This document shows positions 58,519 through 64,000 of a DNA stretch of 64,000 bases, in pieces (position 1 is the first letter of the stretch; the number at the start of each line of letters is the position of its first letter). A program made the translations under genes and the position numbers. Source of the stretch: Morinoia aosen (Eukaryota > Arthropoda > Malacostraca > Amphipoda > Talitridae); NCBI GenBank assembly GCA_030386875.1, contig CM059569.1, positions 41,269,842 through 41,333,841 of the forward strand, given 5' to 3'. The notes below the pieces were generated by a model. That model did no database searches, was not told the origin of the DNA, and saw only the letters and a program-made list of their open reading frames with translations.

Positions 58519-59363
58519 TAACAGACCACACAAACAACAGACCACACAAACAACAGACCACACAAACAACAGACCACACAAACAACAGACCACACAAACA
58601 ACAGACCACACAAGCAACAGACCACACAAACAACAGACCACGCAAACAACAGACCACACAAACAACAGACCACACAAACAACAGACCACACAAACAACAG
58701 ACCACACAATCAACAGACCACACAAACAACAAACCACACAAACAACAGACCACACAAACAACAGACCACACAAACAACAGACCACACAAACAACAGACCA
58801 CACAAACAACAAACAACAGACCCCACAAACAACAGACCACACAAACAACAGACCCCACAAACAACAGACCACACAAACAACAGACCACACGAACAACAGA
58901 CCACACAAACAACAGACCACACAAACAACAGACCACGCAAACAACAAACCACACAAACAACAGACCACACAAACAACAGACCACACAAACAACAGACCAC
59001 ACAATCAACAGACCACACAAACAACAAACCACACAAACAACAGACCACACAAACAACAGACAACACAAACAACAGACCACACAAATAACAGACCACACAA
59101 ACAACAGACCACACAAACAACAGACCACACAAACAGCAAACCACACAAACAACAGACCCCACAAACAACAGACCACACAAGTAACAGACCACACAAACAA
59201 CAGACCACACAAACAACAGACCACACAAAAAACAGACCATACAAACGACAAACCACACAAACAACAGACCACACAAACAACAAACCACACAAACAGACCA
59301 CACAAACAAACCACACACACAACAGACCACACAAATAACAGACCACACAAATAACAGACCACA
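58519..59363. repeat. Minisatellite, 16-bp unit, about 52 copies
   Basis: The unit is 'cacacaaacaacagac'. It is nearly free of G and T, so strand asymmetry is strong. The frame 58416-59354 (312 codons) cycles registers every 48 bp and is spurious, as are Cys/Val/Leu-rich minus frames. Indel variants cluster near 58808 and 59290-59330. Confidence 0.96.
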
Positions 59364-59601
59364 ATGCCGTCAAGCGAAGCAAAAATACAATAGACAAGGA
59401 ATATACACCAGAATGCCGTTTCTGCACTTACTTCACAAACCTGAACCGTCAGAGATTTTTTCTCAAACCAAGCTCAACGCTCACGTACAAGTGAGAAAAA
59501 ACATCTATGATTAATTAATTATAATTCAGTTTCAGGCACCGAATAATGATCGTATACTAAACACTTATTACAGATGCTCTGACGCAAATTCAAGTAAATT
59601 C
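59364..59601. other. Unassigned unique sequence
   Basis: Nothing recognisable. Confidence 0.5.
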
Positions 59602-59962
59602 GTAATTGCGTAGATTGTTGAACTGCGTAAGTTTTTGAATTGTGTAAATTTTAGAATTGCTCAAATTGTTGAATTGCGTAAATTGTTGAATTGCGTAAGT
59701 TGTTGAATTGCGTAAGTTGTTGAATTGCGTAAATTGTTGAATTTCGTAAGTTGTTGAATTGCGTAAGTTGTTGAATTGCGTAAATTGTTGAGTTGCGTAA
59801 GTTGTTGAATTGCGAAAGTTGTTGATTTGCGTAAATTGTTGAATTGCGTAAGTTGTTGAATTGCGTAAATTGTTGAATTGCGTAAATTGTTGAATTGCGT
59901 AAATTGTTGAATTGCGTGAATTGATGAATTGCGTTAATTGTTGAATTGCTTAAATTGTTCAT
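59602..59962. repeat. Minisatellite, 17-bp unit, about 21 copies
   Basis: The unit is 'aattgcgtaaattgttg', alternating with 'aattgcgtaagttgttg'. The minus frame 59651-60004 is a by-product. Confidence 0.94.
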
Positions 59963-60972
59963 CAAATTTCTCGTCGTGATATTGATTCTTTTAGAACAAT
60001 TCATGCATTGTTCATCATTGTTCGTTTAAAATTTACGTTGAAACGTTTTTGATGCCAAAAAAAGAAGTTGCGTTTTAATTTGGTAGCTTAGGCTTGTCAT
60101 TATGTAAAAATTTGCAAGCCATGATAAAAATACAGAAGGAAAGATTTTGGAATCCCTTAGGGTGAGTCAGGAGTAAATTTCCGGAGGCCTTTGGCTTATT
60201 TTAATTTCATTTGAATGTTGCGGGAACGCACAGTCCAATGATTTGTGATTTGTACCATCATTAAAAAATATTTTGCCCAGCTTCCTTCGTTAATTCTTTC
60301 GACGAACAAAATTCCAGAAGTGTCAGTGAAAATTATACTTGAGAAAAGAACTTATCAGCATAATTGAACCAATTGCGAAGGAATTCAGAAACATAACACC
60401 TACCTTCCATTTCCCATAAATTATTCTACACTAACCCTCGCTTTGCGGTCCCATTATGGCTCCCACTGCAAATAAAACAAGACATTGCTGTCTCGAAGTC
60501 AACACGCAAAAGGAGAATCCCACGTTCTGCCTCGTTCGCCCTATTACAAAGCCGCAGAAGTCCTCCACAAATGTAATTGGATTACATTTTACCTTCGCTG
60601 CGAAAGCAGCGGAGGCAAATTTCAAGTTGAACTTTGCGCTGCCGTCCACCGACTGCACAGCGGCGCAAATTGACGCTTAATTTTCTCTTGCCGATGACTA
60701 TTATTTTTTAAAGTCTTCGTGGAATGCCCTGGCAAACTGGCCGGGCTCGCAGCTAACCGAGTTATGGAGTATAATCTGAGCACAGATTGTCAATAAACGA
60801 ATGGGGAGGCATTTAGCAACGCGCGAAGTTGTGCTGAAAGTAAACGTGATGCATCTTGCACTGTGCAAATATTAGGTCAGGAAAGTTTATTTTAATATTT
60901 TGAAAGCATTTTGAAATCAATTTTCCCCCATCAAATAGAGTATGAACAGAAATTTTATACTTTCTTAATACG
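59963..60972. other. Unassigned unique sequence with GC-richer patch
   Basis: 60430-60760 is less AT-rich and open on both strands (60456-60680 plus, 60431-60658 minus). Neither translation shows a known motif, so no gene is called. Confidence 0.4.
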
Positions 60973-61213
60973 TTAAGTGCGACTGGCTGAACTGAAGTTA
61001 AATATTCACTTCAAATTTGAAGTCAATTGTGTTGAGCAATTTTGAAAATAGCAAACATTAATTGGATCGGGCCTTCATTTTACTTTCATTGTCCTTATAA
61101 AAATTGAGTTAGTGACGGCAGGTCGTTCAGCATCATTATGTTCAGTTAATTCAGTTAACACCGGTTAACACCTCAGTTAACACCGGTGGGTCATTTCACA
61201 GGAAACGCGCTAA
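60973..61213 (+). mobile_element. TTAA miniature element (piggyBac-like), copy 5
   Basis: The left end TTAAGTGCGACTGGCTGAAC is followed by the family body ('gaagttaaatattcacttc', 'gcaattttgaaaatagcaaa'). The right third is rearranged: 'cagttaacaccggttaacac' words are triplicated around 61143-61186, and the right terminus is eroded. Confidence 0.65.
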
Positions 61214-63617
61214 GTATACTCGTAAATTGGTTGAGATCAAAAATAGGAACAACTATTTTCGATCAGTGAACATTTCTTTCAAGATATAGATCTTGAGAGA
61301 AAAATGTACGCTCAAAACTAAAGCCCAAGAATTCAAAAGAAGTCAGCGAGAGAATCCGACTGCTTAACAATGCAGTCATTGTTTCGAAGTCATTTTCATT
61401 ACTTGAAGCCACTCGCTTTATTTAGTTTCTTGCTGCTCCACAACAGGTCGGCTCAAGTTCCTCTGACTCCTCCAATGCCATACCGTAAGCTCCAACTCAC
61501 AATTCCGGCTGAAAAAAAAATTTGCTGACATCCTGCGCTGGAGAATTATTTGCTTCCAATATTCCAAAATTTCAGAACTACGGAATTGAGGGAAAGGATG
61601 CTACTATGAAATGAAAATTGACAAGGTCTACCGCCATATATCACTTACCCTGTGAAGATTGATATGTACAAATTAAGTGTTTATCGCTAATTTATAATTA
61701 TGAAAAAAGGTGATATCCATTAGTAACCTAACGTAACTTAATGTTACAGTACTAGCTAGAGGTATATCTCATGCTGTAGTGTGGTAGACTGCACGCTCTA
61801 GAACTAGCTAGAGGTAGACGTCATGCTTAGTGCGCTAGAGCTCACGCTATAGCAGCACCAAAGAAAGAGTAACTACACTCAAAACAAAAATTGAACGTAA
61901 AATTTCTTGGACAAGTTAGAACTCGGATCAAACTAGGGCAGGACAGAAGCCAAGAGGGTAACTTCAAGGCAAAAGTTGAGTGAACGCAGTAACTCCTGCG
62001 GGCAGAAGTTACGATCAGTGGACAATTACAGCAACGTGAAACAAAGATTCGGTTAATTTCCATTAAACTTTCACGAGACGCTGAATAGGATGAGGCACTG
62101 ATGGTTAATTATCTGTGATTTGTGCTCGCAATTATTTCAGTAACGCGCAATTGATCCAAGACTGATAATTAGCTCATTTGGTTAACTTTTTCTATCAATG
62201 TTATGAAAGCTCATTTTTTAGTTATTCGTTAAATTAAACAGCAGTGTGAGTAATGATCAATATTTCTTTGTTATTAGCATTGGTGAAAAGCTAATTTTTA
62301 ATAACCCATTACACAGCAGTGTGAATGAAAATAAATAGTGTATTTTCATGCTATTGACAGACATTTTGTCTAGAAATTTTTACGACTCGACAGCACTAAG
62401 GAATTCGACCTATATTTTTTAATCAATTCCAGAGCTTTACTTAGTTATTGTAAAACATAATAACAGCACGAATTGAGTTTTGAATTATTTCAAGCACACC
62501 TTGAAACACTGACCGAGCAGAAGCTGAACTACTCTGCTGGCCGATAAATCGCTCTTGAAGACGGTGGCAGAATTCCTACACACAATCTTGCCGCTCGCGG
62601 GCCAGTCACTCCTGCCTCTCCACTTGCAATACTCGTCACGTTATGCCGACTTACTTCTGTCTCAAGGTTCGCCTCTTGCCCGCCTTTGCCCCTTGTCACG
62701 TAGCGGCCAGTGCCTCTTGGGGAATGTCATTAGGAGCTTTCTACTGCACTTGTTCAGCAATAAAGACGGAATACTGCACTGTGCACACAATAGTACGTGT
62801 GTTTCGCTGAGTACTACTTGGGGATACCTGAAGGATTTTGATAGACTTCCTGAAGCTTTATAGAGGGTGTGGTTGAGAGTTTCTGCAGTGCTGAATAATG
62901 AGTAATGCACTGCTTATGGGTGCAGTAAAATGATCGATTATGAAACAGAAATCACGGAGGAGCTTCTGCTTACCAGGCTATGAAAAAAAAATTCGGTAAT
63001 AAGTTTATATTGTTTGGAGATGTTTACTCTTTAAGGAAAGAGATGTAATTTATTGCCAGAAATAAACGACGAAGCAAATTTTAAATGAACGAGACTACGA
63101 AAGAGCGGGAAATACGAAATGGGTAAAAATTAAAAAAATCTTTCTAACTTGAAAGCTTTGTAAATGTTCATTTCGCATAGTGCTCTGAAAAATTATAAAG
63201 TCAAACATGAACAACAACATCAGAGCGTAAAAAAGTCAAAGTGGTTAGCTCCTCTGTTGCTCTGAAGCGAAGTAAAAATTTGAATAAAATCAAAACTAAG
63301 TTCGTAGTCAGATGCTGGAATGAATTATTACAAATAATTTTTTTAACCTCTATGAATGCTAGATTTGACGTGTTGGAGATATGATGAACTTACTAGAATG
63401 CCGCAGGGAAAATTTGCGGAGGTTATTACGAAAAACCCTCAAGTTATCACTGAAAGCTAATAGGCTGAGCAGTCAACATCTTCAACGCGTAAGATCTCGC
63501 GTTGTGTATTTTTGAGTTTATGTATAACTTTCCTGACGCGCTTCCCCTTAAGGGTGCGGAAAATTCAGCCTCGCCATTAACGATAGCGGCATCGTGAGTG
63601 GTTTATTTTACTTAATT
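61214..63617. other. Unique sequence with one small duplication
   Basis: No gene supported. The duplication at about 61750-61855 repeats 'actagctagaggta' and 'tcatgct' with a step of about 55 bp. The 102-codon plus frame 62555-62863 and the overlapping minus frame 62662-62910 lack motifs. Confidence 0.5.
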
Positions 63618-64000
63618 TATCCCGCAGTTATGCTCACTGGCATTTATTTTATCCCGCAGTTATACTCACCGGCATTTACTTTATCCCGCAGTTATACTCA
63701 CCGGCATTTACTTTATCCCGCAGTTATACTCACCGGCATTTATTTTATCCCGCAGTTATACTCACCGGCATTTACTTTATCCCGCAGTTATATTCACCAG
63801 CATTTACTTTATCCCGCAGTTATTCTCACCGGCATTTATTTTATCCCGCAGTTATACTCACCGGCATTTACTTTATTCCGCAGTTATATTCACCAGCATT
63901 TACTTTATCCCGCAGTTATACTCACCGGCATTTACTTTATCCCGCAGTTATACTCACCGGCATTTACTTTATCCCGCAGTTATACTCACCGGCATTTACT
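63618..64000. repeat. Minisatellite, 32-bp unit, at least 12 copies, cut by window edge
   Basis: The marker 'cccgcagttat' steps by 32 bp (63621, 63653). The unit continues 'actcaccggcatttacttta'. The array is still running at base 64000, so its full size is unknown. Confidence 0.95.

Noticed and set aside
58416-59354. 312-codon plus frame rich in His, Thr, Gln and Asn
   Set aside because: Produced by the 16-bp CA-rich array. The unique N-terminal part is only about 35 codons and unrecognised.

Overview
This window looks like eukaryotic, AT-rich intergenic DNA, most likely from an arthropod and probably an insect. I cannot name a species. The evidence is a gypsy-like LTR element, miniature elements with hAT-type (8-bp) and TTAA-type (piggyBac-like) target sites, a tRNA-derived SINE candidate, an old transposase-like helix-turn-helix fragment and a 23-residue-repeat (STPR-like) protein remnant. 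No intact host gene, rRNA, true tRNA or CRISPR array could be supported. Nearly all long open frames are by-products of tandem repeats whose units lack stop codons.

The dominant feature is an unusual density of unrelated minisatellites. More than twenty arrays have units of 11 to 59 bp and together cover roughly a fifth of the window. The largest are a 14-bp array (18700-20264), a 28-bp array (38411-39441), a 25-bp array (42087-42909), a 24-bp array (49206-51034), a 23-bp array (51290-52600) and a 16-bp array (58519-59363). A 32-bp array runs off the right edge. Low-copy tandem duplications of 40-145 bp occur between them, so tandem duplication seems to be a continuing process here.

Mobile elements, left to right: TTAA miniature elements (1944, 6736, 9217, 56045, 60973); foldback elements (2886, 4058, 32942); a hAT-like family of about 270 bp with three copies (8918, 27420, 32083); an LTR retrotransposon on the minus strand (20395-26933); a 1.84-kb LTR-like insertion nested in the second hAT-like copy (27575-29416); and a SINE candidate (34104-34365). 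The LTR retrotransposon has two 319-bp LTRs that read as identical and a 4-bp target duplication. It keeps only frameshifted gag and protease-linker remnants and shows no reverse transcriptase, so it was probably mobilised in trans not long ago.

The most interesting points are the recent but coding-defective LTR element, the datable nesting of an LTR-type element in a hAT-like miniature element, the conserved pair of TGACGTCA sites plus CCAAT boxes carried by that family, and the minisatellite density with higher-order structure. No cooperating set of host genes is visible.
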